Positions 25,293 through 33,626 are shown, counted from the first letter of the stretch. The stretch is DNA of 64,000 nucleotides from Fictibacillus phosphorivorans (GCF_007673525.1 NZ_VDZU01000001.1:930001-994000), one strand, 5' to 3'. Numbers and translations: made by a program. The notes: generated by a model not told the origin, from the sequence alone.

Positions 25293-26021
25293 ATGCTACT
25301 TGCCGCCTTTTGGGGAGGAATAGCAGGTTCTGCTGTACTTCTAGGATGTTTTACAGCACTAGCTTTTCGTATTCCTAAAAAATGGACAGCTTGGATTATG
25401 GCATTTGGAACAGGGATCTTAATTGGTGCGGTCTCTTTTGAGCTTTTGATCGAGGCAGTAGAGCAGAGCAATTTAATGGTTACATCCGCTGGCTTCATTC
25501 TAGGAGCAGCGATCTTTACCGGTATCAATAGTTTACTTGCTAAAAAGGGTGGACATGAAAGGAAGAAGTCTGGCGATAAGAAAACAAAGGGTGTAGGAAT
25601 GGCGATATTTCTGGGAACTTTGTTAGATGCCATTCCAGAATCTGTGTTGATAGGTGCAAGCTTGATTGATCACAGCAAGGTAAGCTGGCTCCTAGTAGTG
25701 GCCATTTTCTTAAGCAACTTTCCTGAAGGGCTTTCAAGTTCAATAGGGTTGTTAAGAGAAGGATTCTCTCGTCGGAAAATTCTTGGAATGTGGCTTTCTG
25801 TTTTTGCTATTTCTGCACTCGCCGCTTTTCTTGGGTATCTCTTGTTAGAGAATGCTTCTGTAGCTTCACTTTCGTTGATTGGTGCATTTGCAGGAGGTGC
25901 CATCATGGCGATGGTAGCGTCTACCATGCTTCCTGAAGCACATGAAGATGCGGGGGTAGCTGTTGGCTTTATTACTTCCTTAGGACTTTTATGTTCGATG
26001 CTTCTGACTCATTTATCATAG
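25293..26021 (+). CDS. ZIP-family metal transporter
   Basis: A 242-residue polytopic protein of the ZIP family (zinc or other divalent metal import, occasionally export). The characteristic helices carry LGTLLDAIPESVLIG (helix 4) and FLSNFPEGLSSSIG (helix 5), whose Asp, Glu and Asn/Glu residues form the metal path. A short Lys-rich cytoplasmic loop (KKGGHERKKSGDKKTK) replaces the usual His-rich loop. AAAGGAG lies 10 bases before ATG. It appears to be a single-gene unit. Confidence 0.88.
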   Translation: MLLAAFWGGIAGSAVLLGCFTALAFRIPKKWTAWIMAFGTGILIGAVSFELLIEAVEQSNLMVTSAGFILGAAIFTGINSLLAKKGGHERKKSGDKKTKGVGMAIFLGTLLDAIPESVLIGASLIDHSKVSWLLVVAIFLSNFPEGLSSSIGLLREGFSRRKILGMWLSVFAISALAAFLGYLLLENASVASLSLIGAFAGGAIMAMVASTMLPEAHEDAGVAVGFITSLGLLCSMLLTHLS

Positions 26022-26046
26022 AATGCTGCTAAGGCTAAGATTATAT

Positions 26047-26093
26047 TAAAAAAAAGCTGCTAAAAGTAAGTTTCCTTACTTTTAAAACAGCTT
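26047..26093 (-). terminator. Terminator of the coat-like gene
   Basis: Minus strand: AAGCTGTTTTAAAAGTAAG pairs with CTTACTTTTAGCAGCTT, followed by a run of T. Confidence 0.75.
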
Positions 26094-26101
26094 CTTGATG
26101 T

Positions 26102-26860
26102 TTAAAGCTTGAACCAGCCTCTAGATTCTAAATCTTCAGAGTTTCTCTTCTTGCGCTTCTTTTTCTTCCAATGATCATGTGTTGAGGAAGACTCTTTGCA
26201 CCAGCTAGAAGATGAAGAAGAAGATGATGTTGAAGATTCTTTTTTGCACCACAGTACAGAAGAACTGGAGGATGAAGAAGATGACGAAGATGAAGATTCA
26301 GGTTTACACCATACAACTGATGAACTTGAACTTGAAGAAGATTCTGGCTTGCATTCTTCTTTCTTTTTGCAGCAAGGCTTTTCTTTCTTACAGCATAAGA
26401 TTCTGCAGTTGCTGCTTTCGTCGTCACCAATTTCGCCTGCTTGCGTAATAAAGTTGATAGAGCCGATCGCGATAATTACAAGTTCGTCGTCTTCTACTAC
26501 TTGAATGGATGTGCGGTTAACACGAGTTAGTACGCCTTCCACTTCACCATCATCGTCACTTCCGTCATTCACTCTTACTTTACAGTTGATCAGCTTTCGT
26601 AAGATGCTTTGGAACGTATCATTACAGACCTTTTTACGATCCGTGTTGCAACAGTTTCTGTCAGTTGCTACTGATACAGATCTTACATTATTTAAAGGAA
26701 AGTAAAGAACCTCTCTGTCATCTGTCTTGATTGCTATAAAGTCTCTTCCAACACAGACGAGTTTGCCAGACTCTTCTACATCTTCCCCTGCTCTGACTGT
26801 AACGTGCTTACATAATAAATTAGCAAGCTCTCGAGGTGAGAGTTTGTGTTTACAATTCAA
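26102..26860 (-). CDS. Cys- and Ser-repeat spore-coat-like protein
   Basis: A 252-residue protein starting at TTG (AGGAGG upstream). Residues 1-145 hold two similar beta-rich modules (GKLVCVGRDFIAIKTDDREVLYFPL and GVLTRVNRTSIQVVEDDELVIIAIG) like the DUF2642/Sm-like repeats of Bacillus spore proteins. A CCKKEKPCCKKKEEC cluster follows, then four WCK-type units separated by runs of 8-13 serines, and a basic tail. Alternating Cys clusters and poly-Ser suggest a cross-linked outer spore layer protein. No exact homologue is claimed. Confidence 0.6.
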   Translation of the reverse strand: MNCKHKLSPRELANLLCKHVTVRAGEDVEESGKLVCVGRDFIAIKTDDREVLYFPLNNVRSVSVATDRNCCNTDRKKVCNDTFQSILRKLINCKVRVNDGSDDDGEVEGVLTRVNRTSIQVVEDDELVIIAIGSINFITQAGEIGDDESSNCRILCCKKEKPCCKKKEECKPESSSSSSSSVVWCKPESSSSSSSSSSSSSVLWCKKESSTSSSSSSSSWCKESSSTHDHWKKKKRKKRNSEDLESRGWFKL

Positions 26861-27096
26861 AATATTGCCTCCTGGTAATGGTATTGACTATTTCTTGTCC
26901 ATGCATTATATGTAACAAGTTTTGAAAGTGCATATGACACTTGTCTATATATATAAGTTTTAAAACTAATTTTTTTCGTTTTAGTATGTGTTTTGATGGA
27001 TATAGGAAGGGATTTCTAAAAAAAATTATTTAAATTTCACCCAAATCCAATTTTTTGTATATAATGATTGGAAAGAAGAAAAGAGGAGGGATTGTA
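26861..27096. other. Divergent intergenic region
   Basis: AT-rich DNA between the minus-strand coat-like gene and the plus-strand pyrH leader. A TATAAT (27060-27065) preceded by GT lies 31 bases before the leader ORF; its -35 is weak (TTCACC region). No sporulation promoter for the coat gene could be matched convincingly. Confidence 0.4.
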
Positions 27097-27162
27097 ATGA
27101 AGGGAACTCGATATAAAAGTACTCAATTCCTTACAATTCACCTTATTCGAAAGAACAGATGA
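27097..27162 (+). CDS. Putative 21-residue leader peptide upstream of the pyrH paralogue
   Basis: AAGAGGAGGG (27081-27090) precedes ATG 27097. The ORF encodes a basic peptide beginning MKGTRYKSTQ and ending RKNR, with TGA at 27160-27162 inside the 5' arm of a strong terminator. A 7-bp stem (ATTGTAA 27091-27097 with TTACAAT 27131-27137) includes the first base of the start codon. The arrangement suggests a regulatory leader, or a stand-alone micro-protein. Confidence 0.5.
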   Translation: MKGTRYKSTQFLTIHLIRKNR

Positions 27163-27191
27163 CATTTTTATTGTCATTTGTTCTTTTTTTG
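27151..27191 (+). terminator. Terminator between leader ORF and pyrH paralogue
   Basis: AAGAACAGATGACA pairs with TGTCATTTGTTCTT around a short loop, followed by seven T. It lies 44 bases before the pyrH start. Confidence 0.8.
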
Positions 27192-27234
27192 TACCCCGTT
27201 TTCTTTATGTGTATGAAGAAGGAGGAAAAAGCAG

Positions 27235-27969
27235 ATGCGATATAAAAGAGTACTGATTAAATTAAGTGGTGGTGCGCTCGCTGGCGAACAAGGATCAGGT
27301 TTTGATCATCTTTCTTTAAACCATATTGCAAAAGAAGTGCTATCTGTTCTTGAAAAAGATATTGAAGTGGCTATCGTTGTAGGCGGAGGAAATATTTTTA
27401 GAGGGAATTTAGCAGAGTATTGGGGCATTGAAAGAGTTGAAGCTGACCAGATCGGAACGTTAGGAACAGTCATAAATAGCTTGATGCTTAGAGGGGTCCT
27501 GAAAAGTAAAATAGACCAAGAAGTAAGAGTGATGAGCTCTGTACCGATCAGTGCTGTAGCAGAACCTTACATCCGATTAAGAGCGGTACATCATTTAAAC
27601 AAAGGATATATCGTCATTTTTGCTGGTGGCAATGGTCAGCCCTATGTGACGACGGACTATCCTGCAGTTCAAAGAGCGCTCGAGATGAACTGCGATGCCA
27701 TTCTCTGTGCAAAGCAGGGAGTAGATGGTGTGTATGACAGCGATCCTAATCGGTTTAAACAGGCAAGGAAATATGCTACTTTGCACTATGATGAGGCTAT
27801 CAGGAACAATTTAAAAGTCATGGATCAATCTGCTCTCATTCTCGCTCGTGATCATGGATTGCCGATCCATCTCTTTGATTTTAATCAAGAAGGGTCGTTT
27901 CTGAAGATATGTAACGGTGAAGATGTAGGCACATTCATCAGTCACAACATAGAAACAGCTCTTGTGTAA
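27235..27969 (+). CDS. pyrH: Second UMP kinase (PyrH-like paralogue)
   Basis: A 244-residue member of the amino acid kinase family, matching bacterial uridylate kinase (UMP + ATP to UDP + ADP). Conserved parts are KRVLIKLSGGALAG, VVGGGNIFRG, ADQIGTLGTVINSLML and CAKQGVDGVYDSDP. The usual FAGGTGNP-(Y/F)-(F/S)TTD reads FAGGNGQPYVTTD here, and other positions also differ, so this is a divergent copy. The housekeeping pyrH normally lies in tsf-pyrH-frr, which is absent here. GAAGGAGG precedes ATG. A leader ORF plus terminator lies upstream. Confidence 0.85.
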   Translation: MRYKRVLIKLSGGALAGEQGSGFDHLSLNHIAKEVLSVLEKDIEVAIVVGGGNIFRGNLAEYWGIERVEADQIGTLGTVINSLMLRGVLKSKIDQEVRVMSSVPISAVAEPYIRLRAVHHLNKGYIVIFAGGNGQPYVTTDYPAVQRALEMNCDAILCAKQGVDGVYDSDPNRFKQARKYATLHYDEAIRNNLKVMDQSALILARDHGLPIHLFDFNQEGSFLKICNGEDVGTFISHNIETALV

Positions 27970-27979
27970 ATTATTTTTA

Positions 27980-28303
27980 AAAAACTGATTTCGTATTATC
28001 CTTTGTTGCTTTTGAGAGTAGTTGATTTCTGTTACAGATGCTCGGTTTCCATGGGGCGTGCGGTGAGCCTCCTGTATAGTTGCAGTGACTAGCCCCTCGA
28101 GGTCAAAAGAAACGGTCAAGAAGGCAAGAGCGCCTTCCAAGCCCATTTACCTTTTGCTTGTCGGGGCTGAACGAGTCACTTCCACTTTTCGGACTGCCGC
28201 TTTGCGCCATTAGGAGTCTCCACCTGACCGCTCGTCCCATAGGAGTCTCGCATCTTTTACTTCAATCAACTTGTCAATGAAGTAAAAAGCAAAAGAAACA
28301 ATA
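27980..28303. repeat. Bacillaceae palindromic intergenic repeat, copy 2 (inverted, interrupted)
   Basis: Relative to copy 1 this element reads on the minus strand: GATGCGAGACTCCT (near 28250) to GGCTCACCGC (near 28060), with outer arms TTGTTGCTTTTGAG and its partner near 28286-28301. It is split by a second element at 28073-28190. Confidence 0.65.
28073..28190 (+). repeat. Second repeat family nested inside copy 2
   Basis: It carries long complementary arms: GTGACT, AGCCCC and CAAAAG on the left with CTTTTG, GGGGCT and AGTCAC on the right. It resembles the common Bacillaceae intergenic repeat with CTAGCCCCTCGAGGTC and GGGGCTGAAC blocks, as recalled from other genomes. Confidence 0.55.
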
Positions 28304-28318
28304 TGTTTTGGTTTTGCA

Positions 28319-28356
28319 TAAAGCCTCTAATGTTGGTTACATTAGAGGCTTTTATA
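28319..28356 (+). terminator. Terminator upstream of the germination operon (1)
   Basis: AAGCCTCTAATG pairs with CATTAGAGGCTT with a short T tract. Confidence 0.7.
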
Positions 28357-28365
28357 ATGATTATC

Positions 28366-28401
28366 AAAAAGTATTCCGGTCAAGGATTGGAATGCTTTTT
28401 T
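28366..28401 (+). terminator. Terminator upstream of the germination operon (2)
   Basis: AGTATTCC pairs with GGAATGCT (one G-T pair), followed by six T. Together with the preceding hairpin it insulates the gerXA promoter. Confidence 0.6.
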
Positions 28402-28431
28402 GTATATTTCCATTCACCTCATCTCATATTA
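28402..28431 (+). promoter_or_regulatory. Sigma-G promoter of the gerXA-gerXC operon
   Basis: GTATA (28402-28406), 18 bases, CATATTA (28425-28431). Both elements and the spacing fit the forespore sigma-G consensus exactly, as expected for germinant receptor genes. Confidence 0.65.
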
Positions 28432-28458
28432 AGAAGTAGAAAAGAGGTGTGAGTCTTC

Positions 28459-29982
28459 ATGATGAAATGGTTTAAAAAGAAGCCGAAAGAGCAGAGTCAT
28501 ACAATTGATCTGTCTGACAATACGTATAGCGATATTAGAGAGCTTGTGGATAATGCCAAGGAGTCTGCTGATTTTATCCATTATCCTCAAAAGACGGTCC
28601 ATCACCACATTTACATTTCTTATTATAAAGCGATGATCGATGGAGAACTGCTTCATCGAGACCTGCTTCCATATTTAATACATAGCAAAGATTTTAAGAA
28701 CATCAAAGATTTAAAAGATATATTACCGATCGAGAGTGTTACGATCACAAATGATATAAAAGAGATTCAAAATAAGCTATTACGTGGTTTTATCGTTGTT
28801 CAACTAGGCGAATACGATGAAGAATGTGCAGTCATTCGTGCCGAGAACTTTGCAACAAACCGTCCAGTATCTGTATCTGAAATTGAGTTCTCCGTAATAG
28901 GACCGAAAGAAGCTTTTATTGAGAACTTAGATAGTAATCTGTATTTGATCCGAAGAAGATTGCCCGTTCCTGAACTTCGTTTTAAAGAAGTCGTTATTGG
29001 AAAATTTTCCAAGACACGTGTTATCATCGCCTATTTAGATGGGGTTGCTGAAAAAGAGAACCTGAACACTGTGATGCAGCGAATAAAGGATATTGAACTG
29101 GAGGTCATTCCGGATAGTTCTTATTTAGAGCAGATCATATCCGATAATACGAAGTCAGTGTTTCCGCAACTCATAACGACTGAACGACCGGACAGGGTTG
29201 TAGCGATGTTAAACTATGGCCAAATCGCGATCCTCTCAGAAGGTTCACCACAAGCTCTCTTAGGACCTACGGGCATCTCAGAATACTTTGCATCACCAGA
29301 AGATTATTATCTGTCATGGCTCTTAGGTTCATTGTTCCGGTTCATTCGCTTTATTTCAGTTATTTTCTCAACCTTTGCAACACCGCTTTATGTAGCCGTA
29401 CTAACTTATCATTATCAGATGATACCTAAAGATCTATTAGCACCTTTAATCTCGTCGCGCGTGAACATTCCGTTTCCACCTATATTGGAAGTATTGTTTC
29501 TAGAATTGACGATTGAGCTGTTGAGGGAAGCGGGAGCTCGTCTCCCTACGAAAGTTGGTCAAACACTCGGTATCGTTGGAGGTATTGTAATCGGACAGGC
29601 ATCGGTAGAAGCAGGGCTAACGAGTAACATTCTTTTAATAATCGTATCACTATCTGCACTGGCATCATTTACAACACCGATTTATAAAATGGCAAATACG
29701 ATTCGAATCCTTCGTTTTCCATTTATCTTTTTTGCCGCACTTTGGGGCGGGGTGGGAATCGTATTGGCGATGTCATTTATTCTTGTCCATCTTTTGCGAC
29801 TAGAGTCTTTAGGCAGACCTTATCTACAGCCGATTTATCCGCCTCGCTTGTTAGATATGACGGATACCATCTTCCGACTGCCATACAACCGACTATTAAA
29901 GCGTCCGATCTCGTTAGGAACGAATCTGCCATCTAAAGACAAAGTGAAAGAAATGAGAAAGAAAAAGGACATTGACGAATGA
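28459..29982 (+). CDS. GerA-family spore germination protein, A subunit
   Basis: A 507-residue germinant-receptor A subunit. A hydrophilic N-terminal half (about 1-260) has the DRVVAMLNYGQIAIL and EGSPQALLGPTGISEYFASPEDYY blocks. The membrane half has LLGSLFRFIRFISVIFS, PLYVAVLTYHYQMIP, IPFPPILEVLFLELTIELLREAGARLP and GQTLGIVGGIVIGQASVEAG. It sits in the spore inner membrane. It overlaps the C-subunit gene by ATGA. A sigma-G promoter lies 28 bases upstream. The B-subunit gene expected between A and C is missing. Confidence 0.92.
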   Translation: MMKWFKKKPKEQSHTIDLSDNTYSDIRELVDNAKESADFIHYPQKTVHHHIYISYYKAMIDGELLHRDLLPYLIHSKDFKNIKDLKDILPIESVTITNDIKEIQNKLLRGFIVVQLGEYDEECAVIRAENFATNRPVSVSEIEFSVIGPKEAFIENLDSNLYLIRRRLPVPELRFKEVVIGKFSKTRVIIAYLDGVAEKENLNTVMQRIKDIELEVIPDSSYLEQIISDNTKSVFPQLITTERPDRVVAMLNYGQIAILSEGSPQALLGPTGISEYFASPEDYYLSWLLGSLFRFIRFISVIFSTFATPLYVAVLTYHYQMIPKDLLAPLISSRVNIPFPPILEVLFLELTIELLREAGARLPTKVGQTLGIVGGIVIGQASVEAGLTSNILLIIVSLSALASFTTPIYKMANTIRILRFPFIFFAALWGGVGIVLAMSFILVHLLRLESLGRPYLQPIYPPRLLDMTDTIFRLPYNRLLKRPISLGTNLPSKDKVKEMRKKKDIDE

Positions 29983-31067
29983 AAAAAAAATATAGGCTTT
30001 GTATTCTTTTTCTCATCTTTATTCTCGCAGGATGTGTACCAAAAGAGATCATTGATGAAGTCCAGCTTATACATGCGATAGGCTTTGACAAAAAACCAGA
30101 TGAAAGTATTCAGGGTACCATTACTTATCCAGTGTTTAATATGGATGGTAATGTTCGAGTTGAGACGTTAACAGCAGTATCTCACACGAGTCGGTTTATC
30201 CGGTCGAAACTAAATACGCAATCTCCTAAGACACTTACGACAGGACAGCTGCGTGTGGTGTTGTTCAATGACCGCTTTGCAGAAAAAGGAATTATCGAGA
30301 TCGTAAATTCCCTTTACCGAGATCCTAACGTAGGAAATCGACTTTTTCTGACTGTAGTTAATGGCAGTACGAATGAACTTTTAACGAAGAAGTATACCGC
30401 TTCTGCTCTTCCATCCATGTATTTAGCCGATTTGCTCGATCAGAATATTAAGAGTGAGAATTTGCCAAAAACGAATCTGCATGTATTTCTTTATAGCTAT
30501 TACGGTGAAGGTATGGACCCGTTCTTACCGATCGTAAAAACGCATAAAAAGTCAATTCAGCTAGAAGGAATAGCTCTCTTTAATAAAGATAAGTATGTTG
30601 GAAAGCTAAATCACCGCCAATCTTTTGCGTTTAAAGTTCTTCTGGACGGATCTAAATCAGGTAACTATGAGGTGGAGGTCAAGAAAGAAAAAAGGAAGGG
30701 CCATGCGGTTATTCGTAATATTAAAGGAACGACAACCTATGATATAAAAAAAGTGAACGGAGTTCCCCAGTTTAACATAAAGATGAAGATTCTTGGAGAG
30801 ATTCATGAGTATCCGCATTGGTTAAATCTTGAACAGCCAGCGAACATTGCCCTTATTGAAAAAACGTTGAAGAAACAATTACAAGATGAAGCACAAGGTA
30901 TTGTGAAGAAGTTTCAAAAATTAAAAGTTGATCCACTGGGCCTAGGAGACCAAGTACGACGAAGAGAAAAAGGTTGGGACTATCAAGTTTTTAAAAAGCA
31001 GTATCCTTCTATGAAAATTAAAGTATCAACCGAAGTAGATGTAGTAGAAACAGGAGTTATTGAATAA
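29979..31067 (+). CDS. Ger(x)C-family germination lipoprotein
   Basis: A 362-residue lipoprotein with lipobox LAGC (Cys19). The family opening VPKEIIDEVQLIHAIGFDK is clear, followed by the three-domain GerC body, including FNKDKYVGKLN and the C-terminal KFQKLKVDPLGLGDQVRRR. C subunits cover the outer face of the receptor in the spore inner membrane. It is translationally coupled to the A gene and followed by a terminator, so the operon ends here. Confidence 0.9.
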   Translation: MKKKYRLCILFLIFILAGCVPKEIIDEVQLIHAIGFDKKPDESIQGTITYPVFNMDGNVRVETLTAVSHTSRFIRSKLNTQSPKTLTTGQLRVVLFNDRFAEKGIIEIVNSLYRDPNVGNRLFLTVVNGSTNELLTKKYTASALPSMYLADLLDQNIKSENLPKTNLHVFLYSYYGEGMDPFLPIVKTHKKSIQLEGIALFNKDKYVGKLNHRQSFAFKVLLDGSKSGNYEVEVKKEKRKGHAVIRNIKGTTTYDIKKVNGVPQFNIKMKILGEIHEYPHWLNLEQPANIALIEKTLKKQLQDEAQGIVKKFQKLKVDPLGLGDQVRRREKGWDYQVFKKQYPSMKIKVSTEVDVVETGVIE

Positions 31068-31077
31068 TTTATATAAG

Positions 31078-31111
31078 CAGCTTTCTGTTTAATATGAAAG
31101 CTGTTTTTTTG
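31078..31111 (+). terminator. Terminator of the gerXA-gerXC operon
   Basis: CAGCTTTC pairs with GAAAGCTG, followed by seven T. Confidence 0.8.
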
Positions 31112-31205
31112 TATCCTCCTTTCTGCGGACAAAAAAATAAAACCATCGCGAATGTTTATATGGTTATTCCTTTATAGGGATAACGAGTTAAAGGGGGCAA
31201 TTGAT

Positions 31206-32105
31206 TTGAAGACAACAGATGAGAAAATTAAGATTCGTAATCATTGGTTCAAAATTATTTTAATTAGTTTAATAGCGCTTGTATTCATGTACAAGTTAGT
31301 GATTACTGAATTTACGTTTCATTTTTCAGACTTGCTAGCATTTCTTGTAGCTGTTTTTGCGATAGGGATCTGCAGTATGTTTTATGTGAAAGTAAATGAA
31401 GCACTTATGGCTTTTGTTTCTGCTGGAAAATCTGTAATACCGATGGCTAATAAAAATCAGTCCGTGTCAGAAGCACAAGAAGATAGAGTAGAAGAAGATT
31501 ACATACAGGAATACATACAAGATGATGAAATCACATTAACAGAATCTGAAGAAGAAGAACTTGTTCGTGAATTATTATCTCATGAAGAACAGATCAAACG
31601 AATGAAACAAGTTCAGAATGAAGTTAAAAATCGCTTAGTAATAGAAGACCTTCATGAAGAAGATAAGAAAGATTATATAGACTATTTGCTGCAAAAAGAG
31701 AAAGAGATCTTGCTGGCAAAACAAGAGATTATTCGAATCACAACTTTATTAGAACCTTCAGAAGAGCAGGACGATGTAGAAGAAGAGTTTGAACAAGAAT
31801 ATATTGAAGAAGAATACATAGATGAAGAGACAGCTCAGACTGGAAACGCTAAAGATATTGTGCAGTTACTGGGCAAAGAGTTTGTATTAAATGCAAGTCT
31901 AGAGCAATTCAATCACAAGATGAGAGAAATTCAACACTCTATCACGATTGAAACGGCCAATCAATTAAAAGAACAGGGACTCATTGATCCATATTTCAAT
32001 GTCACGCGTAAAGGATTGAAAGAATTTAGACGTGCTGCAAGAAAATTTAGCTACGGGGATGGAGTCAAATTCTTATCAAAAGTCGTGCAGCGTGGTAACC
32101 GATAA
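31206..32105 (+). CDS. Membrane protein with acidic coiled coil, unknown function
   Basis: About 299 residues from TTG 31206 (AAGGGGG 8 bases upstream). Two hydrophobic segments near the N-terminus (about 14-33 and 40-62) anchor a long, very acidic Glu/Gln-rich region (about 90-225) predicted to be helical. A basic C-terminal domain with LIDPYFNVTRKGLKEFRRAARKF, possibly winged-helix-like, follows. The family was not recognised. It stands alone between the germination operon and the CopD-like gene. Confidence 0.65.
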   Translation: MKTTDEKIKIRNHWFKIILISLIALVFMYKLVITEFTFHFSDLLAFLVAVFAIGICSMFYVKVNEALMAFVSAGKSVIPMANKNQSVSEAQEDRVEEDYIQEYIQDDEITLTESEEEELVRELLSHEEQIKRMKQVQNEVKNRLVIEDLHEEDKKDYIDYLLQKEKEILLAKQEIIRITTLLEPSEEQDDVEEEFEQEYIEEEYIDEETAQTGNAKDIVQLLGKEFVLNASLEQFNHKMREIQHSITIETANQLKEQGLIDPYFNVTRKGLKEFRRAARKFSYGDGVKFLSKVVQRGNR

Positions 32106-32113
32106 TTTCATTC

Positions 32114-32160
32114 GAAAGCTAATAGACGCGAGAAACACGTTGTTCTGTTAGCTTTCTTCT
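32114..32160 (+). terminator. Hairpin after the acidic membrane protein gene
   Basis: A 12-bp stem (GAAAGCTAATAG with CTGTTAGCTTTC) has a long loop and a weak pyrimidine tail. Confidence 0.5.
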
Positions 32161-32259
32161 ATTTAAATTGAGATTTCATTTTATTGTCATTCTTAATTTT
32201 TGTTACTTTCCGAATCCCTGATACAATAAGCATAGATTGTTGTGAAGGAGCTTATTTTT

Positions 32260-33345
32260 ATGTTTATTGTTGCTAAGGCTTTATTATATGTATGTTTTGC
32301 TTTATTGATGGGTTCTTTTATCTTGTATTCCGTTCCAAGACGAAATCGTCCGGAGATTTTTATATCGAAGAAGTTCATCTTGATTTTAATAGCATTAACA
32401 CCACTGTTTGGAATTGGAGAACTTGTAAGACTTACGATGCATCTAGGAGAAGATTTCGGATATTGGTTGACGTTCCAGAATATTGTTTTTAGTTTTGAAG
32501 TAGGAAAAGGTTGGCTGTTCTTAACCGGAATTTCCGTTCTTTTGTTCTTCATGGTTTTATTTAATGATATAAAAGAAGATCGATTTTTTGCCGGATTAGC
32601 CGTCTTTTTGATAGCAGGTATGGGAGTTTCTGTTGGTTATGCGAGTCATGCGGCTAGTTTAGAATCGCTAGGATTCTTAGCACACTCTTTGCATTTTATA
32701 GCTGTAATCACATGGTCAGGGGTGCTTCTCGTAAGTGGTTATTTCAGCAAAGGGGAGGGACCAAGCCTTTCGTTCTACAAATGGTTCACTCCATTGGCAG
32801 TTGCCTGTTTAGCAACCGTTATCGGTGCTGGATTGTGGTTGATGAACTATATTGTTCCTGAGTATGTGAACAGTTATTTGTTAGACTATGGACAAGCATT
32901 GTTAATCAAACATGTTCTATTATTTATCATCGTGATTTATAGCCTTATCAACGGAATCTGGCTTAAAAAAAAATTAAAGAAAGGTATGACTGGATTAGCG
33001 CTTAACAAATGGATAAAAACAGAAGGAATCTTCTTGTTTCTTGCTTTTGTAGCAACAGCGTTGATGACTCAGCAAACTCCACCTCATGATGTAGCGGATA
33101 CGTTAAAGATGGAGGATCCTTCTAAGCTGTTTACTTTTTCCACTGGTTTAATTCCTGGCGATAATCCGATGCTGTCAATTAGCTTCTCGATAATGAGTCT
33201 TGTTTGGCTGGCATTTGCTCTAGTACTTGTCTTATCTATGTTTGTCACGATAAAGCGAGACAAAAGTATGGTACTTGCAGTCGTCGCTTCTATCCTAGCA
33301 GCGAGCGCCATTTATTTAGCTATCATGTCTTCCGTTTCACTTTAA
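32260..33345 (+). CDS. CopD-family membrane protein
   Basis: A 361-residue polytopic protein with about eight membrane segments, related to the CopD domain of copper resistance/import proteins such as YcnJ. HAASLESLGFLAHSLHFIAVITWSGVLLVSG carries the conserved histidines and W-x-G of CopD helices; a second block is LIKHVLLFIIVIYSLINGIWL. It lacks the N-terminal CopC domain of YcnJ. GAAGGAG lies 9 bases before ATG 32260. A role in copper handling is inferred from the domain only. Confidence 0.78.
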   Translation: MFIVAKALLYVCFALLMGSFILYSVPRRNRPEIFISKKFILILIALTPLFGIGELVRLTMHLGEDFGYWLTFQNIVFSFEVGKGWLFLTGISVLLFFMVLFNDIKEDRFFAGLAVFLIAGMGVSVGYASHAASLESLGFLAHSLHFIAVITWSGVLLVSGYFSKGEGPSLSFYKWFTPLAVACLATVIGAGLWLMNYIVPEYVNSYLLDYGQALLIKHVLLFIIVIYSLINGIWLKKKLKKGMTGLALNKWIKTEGIFLFLAFVATALMTQQTPPHDVADTLKMEDPSKLFTFSTGLIPGDNPMLSISFSIMSLVWLAFALVLVLSMFVTIKRDKSMVLAVVASILAASAIYLAIMSSVSL

Positions 33346-33377
33346 GAGTTCTAAAATAATCTAGGGGGTATTTAACC

Positions 33378-33626
33378 GTGGATGAAAAGTTACAGCAGCA
33401 ACTGGACGGTTTAATAGAGAAATACGCTGAGCTTCTTTTGGGAACATCAGATTCAAAACATAAAGAAATGATAAAGTCGTATGCTCTATATTCGTTTATC
33501 GCTAAAAGTATGCCGCCATTAGTTAAGCATTGGAACGAAGAGTACCCAGATGCTAAGGATGCCATGAAAAATCTTGTTCAAGAGATTAAAGAATTGAATG
33601 AAAAGCACCGAAATCAAAAGAAATAA
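33378..33626 (+). CDS. yusU: YusU-like small protein (DUF2573)
   Basis: An 82-residue soluble, helical, charged protein matching YusU: LIEKYAELLLGTSDSKHKEMIKSYALYSFIAKSMPPLVKHWNEEYP. It starts at GTG with AGGGGG upstream. Its position just before fadM fits the Bacillus subtilis yus neighbourhood. Function is unknown. A perfect 8-bp terminator hairpin follows. Confidence 0.8.
   Translation: MDEKLQQQLDGLIEKYAELLLGTSDSKHKEMIKSYALYSFIAKSMPPLVKHWNEEYPDAKDAMKNLVQEIKELNEKHRNQKK

Noticed and set aside
26196..26504. Acidic plus-strand ORFs opposite the coat-like gene
   Set aside because: They arise from reading the complement of poly-Ser/Cys/Lys codons, have no ribosome site, and the minus-strand gene has a start, domains and a terminator.
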